Source: Thermococcus sp. CX2
Lineage (GTDB): Archaea > Methanobacteriota_B > Thermococci > Thermococcales > Thermococcaceae
Assembly: GCF_012027555.1 (NCBI RefSeq)
Contig: NZ_SNUQ01000003.1
Coordinates: 1-64,000, forward strand
Length of the DNA stretch: 64,000 nt
Reading direction: 5' to 3'
A model generated the notes under the pieces. The model was not told where the DNA came from. It ran no database searches and worked only from the letters and a program-made list of their open reading frames with translations. Below, piece after piece: positions 39,289 through 48,440 of the stretch. Made by a program: the position numbers and the translations under genes. The stretch's first letter is position 1; every line of letters starts with the position of its first letter.

Positions 39289-40376
39289 TCTTCACCACCT
39301 GGGTATATGTCATCGAAGTCCGGCAGGCCACTCAGGAGTTCCTTCTTCCTGGTTTCCGCTTCGGCCTTCGCCTCCATGAAGGACCGAGCGTAGTGCTTTG
39401 CGGTCAGAACTATGTCCTCTATGCTCTTGCTGTCGTAGATGCCGCTGAGGAGTGTAACTACCTCTACCTCTCTCTCGCGCGGGTCTGGATAGAAACCCCT
39501 GAATATCTGTTTGCCCCTTATCTTGTTGGTGAGATACTCTAAGGCCTCAAATATCTCAGTGGCTTTGAGTATCTCTGGTGGGCCGTGTATTGCAACCAGC
39601 CCGTAGAGGGCGGATTCTATGTTCGCATCGAGGTAGAGCCCCTCGTTCTCGAAGGACTTCATTATGAGCCGGGAGAGGCTTTTGACCTTGTTCGCGTCGG
39701 CCTTTGCGTAACCAATCGTCGCAAAGCTTCCAAAGGCCTTCAGCACGAATTTCAAGTCGCTCGCGTCAAGGGTCTGCTCCCCTGGCACGTCAACGAGGGC
39801 CAGTAGGGAAGCTATGCGCTCGACTATGGTGTAGTTTATCCTCTCGTAGGCCTTGGTTATGTCGTCGCCGCTTTCTTTCAGTTTGTTGTTGTCGATGGCT
39901 ATTATGGAGTCTGCTATCTTTGAGAGCTTGTCGATGGTTATGGCCGCGTTGATGGTGGGCCTTATGCCCTCCTCTCTGAGGGGGAGTGCCCCGATGGCTA
40001 CAACAAGGGAATCTGGGTATTCCTCCTTGAGTGCCTGGGCCAGAACTGGTGTTCCCCCCGCGCCAGTTCCGCCTCCGAATCCAAAAGTGAGGAAGAAGAC
40101 GTCAACGTCCTCATAGCCGATTATCGAGCCTATCTTGCGCATGACTATTTGCAGGTCGCGCTTCATGGCTTCCCTGCCGAGGAGGGGGTTGGCGTTTACA
40201 CCTTTGCCACCTGTGAGACCTTCTCCTATGAGTACCCTTCTCTCCGGCGGGATGTGCTTGAGGTACTCTAGGTCGCCTTTGGATGTGTTTATGGCGAGAG
40301 TTTCGAAGTCCACCAGCGCGAAGAGGTCGGCTATCTTAGTTCCACACTGACCAACCCCTATGATTATAGCCCTCAC
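39285..40376 (-). CDS. Tubulin/FtsZ-superfamily GTPase (CetZ-like)
   Basis: A 363-residue cytoplasmic GTPase that would polymerise into filaments. The N-terminus MRAIIIGVGQCGTKIADLFA is the GTPase start of the superfamily; the tubulin signature loop is FGFGGGTGAGGTP (GGGTGAG at 101-107). TLDASDLKF (202-210) matches the T7 loop region, whose acidic residue is needed for polymerisation-coupled hydrolysis. It most resembles the archaeal CetZ group, which shapes cells and surface structures rather than dividing them; this is family knowledge, not shown here. It follows the toroid protein gene by seven bases. Confidence 0.87.
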   Translation of the reverse strand: MRAIIIGVGQCGTKIADLFALVDFETLAINTSKGDLEYLKHIPPERRVLIGEGLTGGKGVNANPLLGREAMKRDLQIVMRKIGSIIGYEDVDVFFLTFGFGGGTGAGGTPVLAQALKEEYPDSLVVAIGALPLREEGIRPTINAAITIDKLSKIADSIIAIDNNKLKESGDDITKAYERINYTIVERIASLLALVDVPGEQTLDASDLKFVLKAFGSFATIGYAKADANKVKSLSRLIMKSFENEGLYLDANIESALYGLVAIHGPPEILKATEIFEALEYLTNKIRGKQIFRGFYPDPREREVEVVTLLSGIYDSKSIEDIVLTAKHYARSFMEAKAEAETRKKELLSGLPDFDDIYPGGEE

Positions 40377-40383
40377 GACTTAA

Positions 40384-42609
40384 TCACCCCACGACTATAA
40401 CGCGCACCCTACTGTTCTCGTTAAGAAGGACAAGCGCGTCTCCCCTAAGGTATCTAATGAACCCTGTTGTGAATATTTCTTTTACGATTTCGGCGTTTTC
40501 TGGCTCGTAGAATATGAACAGCACGACGCCCTTAGGGGTCTTGCCAGGGATGAGTACCACTGCTTTGTCCGTTGGAACGGTGACGTTGCCCACCGTGACG
40601 GTTCCGTTCTCAACGTGGAACCTTAGGTAGGGGTTGTACTCCCTTATGCTGTATTCTCCAAAGTTCGCCATCACTATGTAGCTCTCTTCGCCGATGGTTG
40701 TGGAGTTGGCCTCGATAAATCCTCCTGCGAAGAGGTCGTTCAGCGTGGTGACTATCTCACTCACGCTCTCATTGTCCATTCCAGGCGCTATGATGTGGAA
40801 GACGTCCTCGTCGAGGGCCCTTTCAACGTCGTAGAGGTCGACTGGCGGTATGTACTGGAAGCGCGAGAGGTAGAGTATCGCGCTCGCTATCTCTATAGTA
40901 TTGTTTTCTATCAACCCGCTGTCGCGGGCGTCCATGACAAAGTTAAGAGTTTCATTGGTGTAGTTGTAGCCGTACTTGAGGAGCAGATCTGTGGTCCTAA
41001 CAGTAAGCTCAACGCTTGGCGTTCCTGGATATTCCTTGTTCTTCTCCCATATGTAGTATACCTTCCAGTAGGACCATCCGCCATTGACCCTCTGTTCGAT
41101 GAGCCACTCGATGTGTGGTTGAAGCTCCTCCCGCGTGGCTATTCCATCGAGGGCCTCGAGGACAGTGATAGTGGTGAGGACATCTGGCTTGAGCATATAT
41201 GAGAAGTATCTCGTGGTAACGTACGTTCCCCAGCCGTCGTCCGTTATGCTCAGGAGCCAGTCCTTGGCCTTCTGAATTAGCGGGTCGTCGGGGCTCACGC
41301 CGAGATCGCGAAGGGCCTTGATGGCCAGTGCCGTTTCGTAGGGCTGAGGACCGAGAATGGTGTTGCCCCAGAGGCCGTAGTCGAGCTGAGCGTTGCGTAT
41401 GAGCTCTATCGCCTGCTCCTTCTCCTCATCTGTGAGGTTGTTGTACATCAGGAGAGTCTCAAGGGCGTAATAGTAGCCGACTGACATCCTGCCGTTCTGC
41501 TCCACCCAAGCCGCATCCCTCTGGAAGGCATCCCTCGCCCACGCTACGGCCCTGTCTATTGACTCCTTCTCCGGATAGCAGGCTTCTATAGCTTTGAGAG
41601 CGTAGTAGGTGGCCGTCTCGTCGGATGGATAGTTCAGATGGAAGCCCCATCCGCCATCGGGGTTCTGCATGTTTTTGAGCTCTTCACAGGGCATCTCGTA
41701 GGGGTTTTTGGTCTCGGTTAGTGGAGTTATCTCAAAGGACGTTGACAGCGCCATCAGGGCGAATGAGGTAGTGGCTATCATCTCCGTGGAGGAGAACATG
41801 TTTGGCGTGTTTATCCAGTAAACGAGATCGTTGGTGGTTTTCTTGTAGGATTCGAGCTTCGTAAGTATCCTTGCGGTGTCAAAATCAAGAGGCGCGGAGA
41901 GAACGAGGGCGTAGGTTAGCATCGCCCTCTCCTTCATGGTTATGGTATCGTTGTTGAGTAGGATGCTCTTGACTTCCTCTATGGTCCCGTTATCGACAGG
42001 ATAGCCGATACTGTGGTACGCGATGAGTTTAAGGGCAAGGGCTTCGTAGTTAGATATCTCACAGGAAGCGTTTTCGATGTACTTAACCGCGTCGCGGATG
42101 GTCTGGCTGTTGTAGCTGTAGCCGCTCTCTCCGAGGGCCCAGATTGCTACCACCGTTGGGTAACATGAGGTAGGTGTCTCTGGAACATAGCCCCATCCGT
42201 TTTGGTTTTTCGCCAAAATCAGGTATGAAATTCCCCTTTCAATGGCGGATCTTACCTTGAGTCTCCCCTCCGTTCCCAGATATGGGTAAGCCTTCTTCAA
42301 CGCTATAACAGCATAGGCGGTATCGAGAACGTTGCTCGTCTCACCCGGGTAAAAGCCCCAACCGCCGTCGGGATTCTGGTTGGTGAGGAGCGTTTCTACT
42401 AAGGCTTCTATGTTGGGATCAATAATAACGCCCGAGGTTAAATCATCAACCGCCCCTGATAACGCCATCAATGCAAGGCTTATTTCCCTCGTCTGCTTTG
42501 TAGAGTCGGCTGCATCCCTGAGGAACCTTGCAGAACCATCTATCGTGCTCGCGCTGACGACTGGGATCAGCATGAAAACTACCAGTATCAAAGCTAGAAC
42601 CTTCTTCAT
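40384..42609 (-). CDS. Secreted alpha/alpha-toroid repeat protein (squalene cyclase/prenyltransferase-like fold)
   Basis: A 741-residue protein with signal peptide MKKVLALILVVFMLIPVVSA. The mature part has repeats like those of terpene cyclases and protein prenyltransferases: QNPDGGWGFYPGETSN, QNGWGYVPETPTS, QNPDGGWGFHLNYPSD, TDDGWGTYVTTRY and VNGGWSYWKVY. The domain is exported and no catalytic DxDD motif was seen, so it is not a terpene cyclase. It is probably a binding or surface domain. The C-terminal 150 residues form a second domain. AGGGGTG precedes the ATG. It is first in the gene cluster. Confidence 0.75.
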   Translation of the reverse strand: MKKVLALILVVFMLIPVVSASTIDGSARFLRDAADSTKQTREISLALMALSGAVDDLTSGVIIDPNIEALVETLLTNQNPDGGWGFYPGETSNVLDTAYAVIALKKAYPYLGTEGRLKVRSAIERGISYLILAKNQNGWGYVPETPTSCYPTVVAIWALGESGYSYNSQTIRDAVKYIENASCEISNYEALALKLIAYHSIGYPVDNGTIEEVKSILLNNDTITMKERAMLTYALVLSAPLDFDTARILTKLESYKKTTNDLVYWINTPNMFSSTEMIATTSFALMALSTSFEITPLTETKNPYEMPCEELKNMQNPDGGWGFHLNYPSDETATYYALKAIEACYPEKESIDRAVAWARDAFQRDAAWVEQNGRMSVGYYYALETLLMYNNLTDEEKEQAIELIRNAQLDYGLWGNTILGPQPYETALAIKALRDLGVSPDDPLIQKAKDWLLSITDDGWGTYVTTRYFSYMLKPDVLTTITVLEALDGIATREELQPHIEWLIEQRVNGGWSYWKVYYIWEKNKEYPGTPSVELTVRTTDLLLKYGYNYTNETLNFVMDARDSGLIENNTIEIASAILYLSRFQYIPPVDLYDVERALDEDVFHIIAPGMDNESVSEIVTTLNDLFAGGFIEANSTTIGEESYIVMANFGEYSIREYNPYLRFHVENGTVTVGNVTVPTDKAVVLIPGKTPKGVVLFIFYEPENAEIVKEIFTTGFIRYLRGDALVLLNENSRVRVIVVG

Positions 42610-42642
42610 TATCTTACACCCCTAAGTTTATTCTAAGCGGCC

Positions 42643-42656
42643 AAAATAAATAAACC
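42643..42656 (-). promoter_or_regulatory. TATA box of the toroid-CetZ-prepilin cluster
   Basis: On the minus strand GGTTTATTTATTTT lies about 35-45 bases upstream of the ATG at 42609, next to AAAAGG. Confidence 0.55.
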
Positions 42657-42681
42657 TTTTCCATAAAAAGGGAGAGAAAGC

Positions 42682-43668
42682 TCAGTGCTTTATGAAGCGT
42701 TCCGTTTTATCCACATCATCGCGCATTATCAGAACGACACGGCTCGGCTCGTACTCGTCCTCGATGTGGTAGCCCGGAAGGTGCCTGACGAGCTCTTCGG
42801 CGAAGGCCCTAATTTCCTCATGGCGCGGCATGTTGTTGATCGTCAGTCTATTGCGTGAGAAGCCGACGAACATGTAGGCCTTAGCCTCGACGAACATAGG
42901 CTTGGCTTTCATTATGAGCTTTGCGTAGCCCTCTGGATTATGCATGTTCTCGCCCTTGACGAGCGTGAGTCTTATCACCGTCCTCGTCGGCAGGCCGTTC
43001 ATGAGCTCGAGCGTTCTAAGGATTTTCTCCCAGCCGTCGGGAATCATTGGGACATTGACGCGGTTGTAGGTCTCTATATCTGGAGCTGTAAGCGAGACGT
43101 AGAGCTGGGTCGGGAGCTTGTCCTCTTTAATCATCTCTTCGAGTCTCTCCGGAACCGTTCCGTTGGTGACGATGAATGTTGTGAGGCCCCTCTTGTGGAA
43201 CTCCTCAACGAGGTCGCCCATGTACGGATAGAGCATGGGCTCACCCGAGAGGCTTATAGCTGCGTGCTTTGGATTCCATGCCTCCTCGAACTTCTTCATA
43301 TTTATTCCCGGCATGCCCTTGTAGCCGACCAAAAGCTTCCTCTGGGCCTTTATGCTCTCCTCGACTATAAACGCTGGATCGTCCCATGGCTTCGGCAGTT
43401 CGACGTCGAGGAACCCCTCCATTGGGCGCCAGCAGAATATACAATTGTGGGTGCACCAGGCAAGGACTGGGGTCATCTGGAGGCAGCGGTGGGCGTGAAT
43501 GCCGTAGAACTTCTGCTTGTAGCAGAATCTGTCATGCTTTATACTCTCCTTTAACCAGTGGCAGAGCTTCACTCCGCTGTGATGGCCCACTAGAGCGTAA
43601 TGTTGCTTCTTGAAGAGTCTCGCGATTTCTTCGGGCATGTTTGGATTGGACTTCACAACTATTGCCAT
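42682..43668 (-). CDS. taw1: 4-demethylwyosine synthase Taw1 (tRNA-Phe)
   Basis: Radical SAM enzyme that forms the tricyclic wyosine core on m1G37 of tRNA-Phe from pyruvate. The 328-residue protein begins MAIVVKSNPNMPEEIARLF. The radical SAM cluster motif is CTHNCIFCW, three cysteines bind the second cluster (HSGVKLCHW, DRFCYKQ, HRCLQ), and AISLSGEPMLYPYM follows. The start at 43668 has AGGTGAG upstream. Length is normal for archaeal Taw1. It stands alone, divergent from the small gene at 43800. Confidence 0.93.
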   Translation of the reverse strand: MAIVVKSNPNMPEEIARLFKKQHYALVGHHSGVKLCHWLKESIKHDRFCYKQKFYGIHAHRCLQMTPVLAWCTHNCIFCWRPMEGFLDVELPKPWDDPAFIVEESIKAQRKLLVGYKGMPGINMKKFEEAWNPKHAAISLSGEPMLYPYMGDLVEEFHKRGLTTFIVTNGTVPERLEEMIKEDKLPTQLYVSLTAPDIETYNRVNVPMIPDGWEKILRTLELMNGLPTRTVIRLTLVKGENMHNPEGYAKLIMKAKPMFVEAKAYMFVGFSRNRLTINNMPRHEEIRAFAEELVRHLPGYHIEDEYEPSRVVLIMRDDVDKTERFIKH

Positions 43669-43770
43669 TAGTCTCACCTAACTCGAGTTCAGGGATGCTT
43701 TTAAAAACCTGTTGGGAACACAACTGTCCCATATTTTATCGTCGAAAAATACTTCGACGATTGGGAAAGG

Positions 43771-43778
43771 TTTAAAAG
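43771..43778 (+). promoter_or_regulatory. BRE/TATA of the small gene at 43800
   Basis: GGGAAAGG then TTTAAAAG; the ATG at 43800 lies about 27 bases downstream, so the mRNA is probably leaderless. Confidence 0.6.
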
Positions 43779-43799
43779 CGGAAGTTCGAGGCTACTTTT

Positions 43800-43934
43800 A
43801 TGTTTGAGCGGATAAAACCAAACCTTGTGCTCAACGCAAGGGATCTGGAGCCCGTCCCTGAGGAGGAGACTGAAGTCGAAAGCAGGCCCAAAGTCAGGTT
43901 CCTCTTTGAGATTAAGAGGCGCCACCTGGCTTAA
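43800..43934 (+). CDS. Small basic protein, probably leaderless (44 aa)
   Basis: A 44-residue protein starting MFERIKPNLVLNARDLEPV, with an acidic middle (PEEETEVES) and a basic end (LFEIKRRHLA). A very good TATA box is placed for transcription start at or near the ATG, and the codon usage looks like real protein. The last four bases overlap, tail to tail, the HemK2-like gene on the other strand. I do not recognise a family or function. Confidence 0.6.
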   Translation: MFERIKPNLVLNARDLEPVPEEETEVESRPKVRFLFEIKRRHLA

Positions 43935-44512
43935 TCATCAAACGATGCATTTATCAGCACTATATCTTCGAAAAAGACATGCTTCTTAGCGGCTATTTTC
44001 CCACGCAGTCCAACCGCTTCAAGGTTTCTGAGGGTCTCCTCTATCCCTGTTATGGAGCTCTGGACTATCTGGACGGTTCCTCCAGGCTTGAGGTAATTCT
44101 TCACTTCGTTGATGAACCTGTCTAACACTTCCCTGCCCGTTTCCCCACCCACGAGGGCAAGGTCTATGGGCTCCTCGGGCTCACCTGGAAGGTAGGGGGC
44201 GTTGAAGGTGATGATGTCAAATTTCCCTTCGACGTTCTCAAAGAGGTCGCTAACACGGAACTCGGCGTTTTTTATGCCGTTCAGCCTTGCGTTCTCCCTG
44301 GCAAGCTCCACTGCGAGAGGGTTTATATCAATTCCAAGAACGAATTTGGCTTTCCTCGCCATCAGGAGGGCGATTATTCCGGTGCCTGTGCCCACATCCA
44401 GGGCAACGTCGCCTTTTTTAACCGCTAAGTTCTCGGCTAAGAGGAATGTGTCCTCCGCTGGCTCGTAGACCTGGGGATGGAGTTTTATCCTCAGTCCTCC
44501 GTAATACAGCAT
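43931..44512 (-). CDS. HemK2/N6AMT-like protein methyltransferase
   Basis: A 193-residue class I SAM methyltransferase. SAM binding is by DVGTGTGIIALLMARK and GIDINPLAVELARENA, and the acceptor motif is TFNAPYLPGEP, a NAPY form of the usual NPPY. Archaeal relatives methylate the glutamine of release factor aRF1 (GGQ) or other targets, which is the most likely job. The N-terminus MLYYGGLRIKLHPQVYEPAEDTF is typical. Divergent promoter shared with the subtilisin gene region. Confidence 0.88.
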   Translation of the reverse strand: MLYYGGLRIKLHPQVYEPAEDTFLLAENLAVKKGDVALDVGTGTGIIALLMARKAKFVLGIDINPLAVELARENARLNGIKNAEFRVSDLFENVEGKFDIITFNAPYLPGEPEEPIDLALVGGETGREVLDRFINEVKNYLKPGGTVQIVQSSITGIEETLRNLEAVGLRGKIAAKKHVFFEDIVLINASFDD

Positions 44513-44602
44513 GATGGTAGCTGGTTCCCAACCTTTTTGTGTTTAACGCTTTGTCTTTTGGCTTTGCTACGAAAGACTTAAGTGTGAATGCCTTCATGTA
44601 TG

Positions 44603-44611
44603 GTATATAAA
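44603..44611 (+). promoter_or_regulatory. TATA box of the subtilisin gene
   Basis: GTATATAAA with GG in front lies 22-30 bases upstream of the ATG at 44633; the leader would be very short, holding GGTGTTG. Confidence 0.55.
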
Positions 44612-44632
44612 CATGTACTGGGGTGTTGTTGA

Positions 44633-45913
44633 ATGAACAGGAAAGTAGTTATAAGTGGTTTGATGGCTCTACTGCTTCTGGCAGCAATCTTTGCAGTCCC
44701 CGCTGTCGCTGAGAAGCCAGAGATGATCAGGGTGGTAGTGCACATTGATAAGGCCCAGTTCAAGCCGAACGAGGTCCTTGGAATTGGTGGTCATGTTATC
44801 TACCAGTTCAAGCTCATAGATGCCGCCGTTGTTGAGATACCCTCAACCGCAGTGGGCAAACTTAAGAAGCTACCTGGAGTCAAAATGGTTGAGTTCGACC
44901 ATCAAGCGGTCCTCTTAGGAAAGCCTCCGGGAGTCGGAAAGCCTGGGAGTTCCCAGCCGGCCCAGACGATTCCGTGGGGAATTGAGCGTGTTCAGGCCCC
45001 AACCGTCTGGAGCATAACCGACGGTTCTAGTGGTGGGGTCATCGAAGTTGCAATTCTCGATACTGGAATAGACTATGACCACCCAGATCTTGCGGCTAAT
45101 CTTGCTTGGGGTGTTAGCACCTTGAGGGGCAAAGTTTCTACAAAGCCGAGAGCCTACTACGACCAGAACGGCCACGGAACCCACGTTGCTGGAACGATAG
45201 CCGCCCTTAACAACGACATTGGCGTCGTCGGCGTCGCCCCGAAGGTTGAGATATATGCAATCAGGGTCCTTGACGCCAGCGGAAGGGGTTCTTACATCGA
45301 CATTGCCATTGGAATTGAGCAGGCCCTCCTCGGTCCCGATGGGGTTCTCGATGCCGATGGCGACGGAGTAATAGTCGGCGATCCGGATGACGACGCTGCC
45401 GAGGTCATAAGCATGTCCCTCGGCGGTTCGGCCGATGACCAGTACCTCCACGACATGATCACCAAGGCCTACTTGTACGGCGTCGTGATAGTTGCCGCCG
45501 CCGGTAACGAGGGCGCCGACAGCCCGAGCTACCCGGCCGCCTACCCAGAGGTCATCGCCGTCGGTGCCACCGACTCAACCGACGCCATAGCCTACTTCAG
45601 CAACCTCCGGCCTGAGGTCAGCGCTCCGGGTGTTGACATCCTCAGCACCTATCCGGACGACACCTACAAGACCCTCAGCGGAACCTCAATGGCCACCCCG
45701 CACGTCAGCGGTGTCGTTGCGCTTATCCAGGCTGCGTACTACAACAAGTACGGCGAGGTCCTTCCGGTCGGAACCTTTGACGACATGGGCACGGACACCG
45801 TCAGGGGAATCCTCCACGTTACGGCCGATGACCTCGGGGATCCAGGGTGGGACATATACTACGGCTACGGAATAGTCAGGGCCGACCTGGCCGTTCAGGC
45901 GGCCATCGGCTGA
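44633..45913 (+). CDS. Tk-subtilisin-like secreted serine protease
   Basis: A 426-residue preproprotein of the Thermococcus subtilisin family. A signal peptide (about residues 1-26, [20 protein letters not shown]) is followed by an I9-type propeptide (about 27-95), then the S8 catalytic domain: Asp143 in ILDTG, His181 in NGHGTHVAG, Asn292 of the oxyanion hole in AGNEGA, and Ser352 in [12 protein letters not shown]. The insertion [15 protein letters not shown] is the calcium-binding loop of this family. Likely secreted, maturing with calcium at high temperature. Its TATA box is directly upstream. Confidence 0.95.
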   Translation: MNRKVVISGLMALLLLAAIFAVPAVAEKPEMIRVVVHIDKAQFKPNEVLGIGGHVIYQFKLIDAAVVEIPSTAVGKLKKLPGVKMVEFDHQAVLLGKPPGVGKPGSSQPAQTIPWGIERVQAPTVWSITDGSSGGVIEVAILDTGIDYDHPDLAANLAWGVSTLRGKVSTKPRAYYDQNGHGTHVAGTIAALNNDIGVVGVAPKVEIYAIRVLDASGRGSYIDIAIGIEQALLGPDGVLDADGDGVIVGDPDDDAAEVISMSLGGSADDQYLHDMITKAYLYGVVIVAAAGNEGADSPSYPAAYPEVIAVGATDSTDAIAYFSNLRPEVSAPGVDILSTYPDDTYKTLSGTSMATPHVSGVVALIQAAYYNKYGEVLPVGTFDDMGTDTVRGILHVTADDLGDPGWDIYYGYGIVRADLAVQAAIG

Positions 45914-46036
45914 TTCTCTTCTTTATTCCCCTTTGATGGTCCTTCTCAGAAAAGTTTTCCAACTTTCGCAAAGTTCTAAAGGTTCGAAATGATCCCGAGA
46001 AACGTTCTAAGGCGATTTAGAGAAGAGAAAAAGAAA

Positions 46037-46192
46037 TCACTTCCTCTTCCACTCGGTGTAGCCGCACCTTCCGCAGCTCCAGCGGTCCTTGTGCTCGGCC
46101 ATGAAGACACCCGGACCGCAGCGCGGGCAGAACTTGTTCTTCCTCTTGACCTTACCGCCCTGAACCTCGTAGAGCTTCCACTTCTGTCCCAT
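46037..46192 (-). CDS. rps27ae: Ribosomal protein S27ae
   Basis: A 51-residue zinc-binding protein of the small ribosomal subunit. It begins [19 protein letters not shown], with zinc cysteines in FCPRCGPG and WSCGRCGY, and ends TEWKRK. This is the normal archaeal S27ae length without the ubiquitin extension found in eukaryotes. Only two bases separate it from S24e on the same strand, with which it forms a standard archaeal operon. Confidence 0.95.
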   Translation of the reverse strand: MGQKWKLYEVQGGKVKRKNKFCPRCGPGVFMAEHKDRWSCGRCGYTEWKRK

Positions 46193-46194
46193 CT

Positions 46195-46491
46195 TCACTC
46201 CTCCTCCTTGGTTATTATTCCGTCCCTAATGAGAATGTATTCGGGCTCGATATAGAGCATCCTCTCCTTGCTCTCGTAGGCCTTGGCATAGCCCTTGCTG
46301 ACCCTGCTACCGAAGTAGGACCTAATGTACTGAACAACGGTGGTCTCAGGGTTGAGGTCGAGCATGGCAACGAGCTTGCCCTTGACGTCCTTCCTCGAGG
46401 GGGTCGGCTCACCCTCGTGGATAATGTCGAAGTATATCTCCTTTCTTCCGAGGAGCTTGTTCTCCTTTATCTCGGTAACCTTAATCTCCAT
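46195..46491 (-). CDS. rps24e: Ribosomal protein S24e
   Basis: A 98-residue small-subunit protein, [20 protein letters not shown], with the conserved [16 protein letters not shown] and [20 protein letters not shown]. Typical archaeal S24e length. Its start overlaps the end of the dephospho-CoA kinase by 11 bases. Part of the operon pyrophosphatase-rpoE-spt4-kinase-S24e-S27ae, though a break after ppa is possible. Confidence 0.96.
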   Translation of the reverse strand: MEIKVTEIKENKLLGRKEIYFDIIHEGEPTPSRKDVKGKLVAMLDLNPETTVVQYIRSYFGSRVSKGYAKAYESKERMLYIEPEYILIRDGIITKEEE

Positions 46492-47017
46492 CGCGAACCA
46501 CCTCCATCTTGGACATGAGCTTCCCGCACTTGAGCTTACATTCAGGAGTTACCTTTATAAGCACTACTCCCTCGTTGGGCTGGCCGTAGAGCACCACTGA
46601 GCCCTCGGGGGCGTAGAGCACCGCTGGAATCGCCGCGAGGTCTTCCTCTCCGCACACCTTTATGTAAACCCTACGGCCCCTCTCGGCCAGTCCAAACCCC
46701 TTTCTGATTGCGTTTAATAAAGCTTTCGTTATTGTTCCGGGGGGATTTTGCACGGTCATTATAACGGCTTCGTTCTCGATCTCGGGACTGTACTCCCGTC
46801 TTTTTGTCTTGTGGTCGTATATGGCCAAATTCGGCTTTATCCCGAGCCTGAGGACGTTCTCTGTGACGACGTCACCAACTGTAACGATATGCCTGGCCTT
46901 TTCAAGCTCGCCCCGTATCTTCAAGTAGGGTTCAGGAATCTCCCCTCGGATAAGCCTTCCGAGGGGCTCCTTCAGCACTTTTCGGAGCTCAGGAGTTAAT
47001 TTGAAGTAGAGCATCAT
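46481..47017 (-). CDS. GTP-dependent dephospho-CoA kinase
   Basis: Last step of coenzyme A synthesis using GTP, the archaeal replacement of CoaE. The 178-residue protein contains [46 protein letters not shown] and [15 protein letters not shown], matching the family characterised in Thermococcus kodakarensis (TK1697). The gene lies between spt4 and rps24e as in that genome. The ATG overlaps the spt4 stop (ATGA). Confidence 0.93.
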   Translation of the reverse strand: MMLYFKLTPELRKVLKEPLGRLIRGEIPEPYLKIRGELEKARHIVTVGDVVTENVLRLGIKPNLAIYDHKTKRREYSPEIENEAVIMTVQNPPGTITKALLNAIRKGFGLAERGRRVYIKVCGEEDLAAIPAVLYAPEGSVVLYGQPNEGVVLIKVTPECKLKCGKLMSKMEVVRDGD

Positions 47018-47199
47018 CTAACCCTTATCGCGTACTTTCCTGGAACCTTAACGCCCAGCTTCTGGGCTATCCTCGACTTCTCCGGCTCGGTAATGATGAC
47101 GAGGTCGAACCATTCATCGCTCAGGTCCCTGCCGCCGCAGACGGGGCAGCGGTCTTCCGTGGTGATGAAGTGGCAGTGCCTGCAGGCGCGCTCCTTCAT
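47014..47199 (-). CDS. spt4: Transcription elongation factor Spt4
   Basis: A 61-residue zinc-ribbon protein (also called RpoE''), MKERACRHCHFITTEDRCPV, with CRHC and CPVCGG as zinc ligands. Forms the Spt4-Spt5 clamp on RNA polymerase that raises processivity. It overlaps rpoE by four bases, the standard archaeal order. Confidence 0.95.
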   Translation of the reverse strand: MKERACRHCHFITTEDRCPVCGGRDLSDEWFDLVIITEPEKSRIAQKLGVKVPGKYAIRVR

Positions 47200-47756
47200 G
47201 CCTCGCCCTCCTTGCGCTTCTCCTTCTCAATCCACTCGAACTTTCCAAGACCGGGCTGCCTCATCGTCAGGCCGATCTTGTTCTCCCTTATGACCCTGCT
47301 CTTGATGCTCACCGCGATAATCCTCGCCCTGACTTCGTCTCCAAGCTTAAGGGTTCTCTTGGTTTCTTTACCGAGGAACTGCTTGTTCTTCTCGTCAAAG
47401 ACGACGTAGTCGTCCATGAGCTGTGAGATGTGAACGAGACCGTCCATCGGGCCTATCCTTATGAAGGCACCGTAGGGAGCAACGTCGATGACCTCGCCCT
47501 CAACCACCTCGTGCATCTCCGGCTTCCAGACGAGGACGTTGAAAATCACGTCGTGGTAGGTCGCTCCGTCTCCAGGGACGACGACGCCTTGGCTTATCTC
47601 CTCAACGTCCATAACGGCTAAGATGACTCCCTCGTCCCTGTCGTAGATTCCCTCATACGTCTCTCTCAAAACTATCTTCGCGGCTTCCTTTGGGTCCATG
47701 GTGAACATCTTGGGTGGAATCCTCACGACGTCCTTAATCTTCAGGAGCTTGTACAT
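47196..47756 (-). CDS. rpoE: RNA polymerase subunit RpoE' (Rpo7)
   Basis: A 186-residue subunit of the archaeal RNA polymerase stalk (partner Rpo4). It begins MYKLLKIKDVVRIPPKMFTM, with the tip domain followed by the S1/OB domain (EVVEGEVIDVAPYGAFIRIG, VHISQLMDDYV). The C-terminal KFEWIEKEKRKEGEA tail is typical. It precedes spt4, as usual. Confidence 0.96.
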   Translation of the reverse strand: MYKLLKIKDVVRIPPKMFTMDPKEAAKIVLRETYEGIYDRDEGVILAVMDVEEISQGVVVPGDGATYHDVIFNVLVWKPEMHEVVEGEVIDVAPYGAFIRIGPMDGLVHISQLMDDYVVFDEKNKQFLGKETKRTLKLGDEVRARIIAVSIKSRVIRENKIGLTMRQPGLGKFEWIEKEKRKEGEA

Positions 47757-47792
47757 GCCTTTACCTCCTCTCTCAAAATAAAGTGGGGAAAA

Positions 47793-48329
47793 TCAGTCCT
47801 TCTTGCCGAACTTCTCCTTGTAGAGCTCGATGGCACGGAGGATTTCTTTCTTAGCTTCTTCCGCGTTGCCCCAGCCCTCTATCTTGGTGACCTTGCCCTG
47901 GAGCTCCTTGTACCTCTGGAAGAAGTGGGCTATCTCGTCGAGGAAGGCCTTCGGAACGTCGTCGACGTCCTTCCAGTCGTCGAAGTACGGGTCCTCAACG
48001 GGAACGGCCAGAACCTTCCAGTCCTTGTCACCGCTGTCCTCCATCTTCATTATGCCTATTGGCCTGGCCTCGACGATGGTGAACGGGTAAACGGGCTCGC
48101 GCATGATGACCATTATATCAAAGGGATCTTCATCGTCGTACCAGGTCTGTGGAATTATTCCGTAGTCGATCGGATAGAAGAACGGGCTGTAGAGGACTCT
48201 GTCGAGCTTGAGAAGGCCGGTCTTTTTGTCTATCTCGTACTTGTTCCTGCTCCCCTTTGGAATCTCTATGAGAGCGTAAACAACCTCGGGAACCTCCGGT
48301 CCTGGCTCCAGATCATGGAACGGGTTCAT
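47793..48329 (-). CDS. ppa: Inorganic pyrophosphatase
   Basis: Soluble family I pyrophosphatase, 178 residues from [20 protein letters not shown]. Metal-binding DPFDIMVI and [14 protein letters not shown] with the family signature [13 protein letters not shown] are present. The start at 48329 follows GAGGTGGTAGTG. A TATA box on the minus strand (CTTTAAAAGC, 48382-48392) lies about 55 bases upstream. Confidence 0.96.
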   Translation of the reverse strand: MNPFHDLEPGPEVPEVVYALIEIPKGSRNKYEIDKKTGLLKLDRVLYSPFFYPIDYGIIPQTWYDDEDPFDIMVIMREPVYPFTIVEARPIGIMKMEDSGDKDWKVLAVPVEDPYFDDWKDVDDVPKAFLDEIAHFFQRYKELQGKVTKIEGWGNAEEAKKEILRAIELYKEKFGKKD

Positions 48330-48381
48330 CACTACCACCTCTTACCACTTGTAGAACTTCTAGGTTAGGCTTTCGGATAGG

Positions 48382-48392
48382 GCTTTTAAAGT
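48382..48392 (-). promoter_or_regulatory. TATA box of the ppa operon
   Basis: AACTTTAAAAGCC on the minus strand, about 55 bases before the ppa ATG. Confidence 0.55.
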
Positions 48393-48440
48393 TGTTGGTT
48401 GTGAAACGGGGAAAATAGTAAAGGGAAAAAGAAAAGGGAG

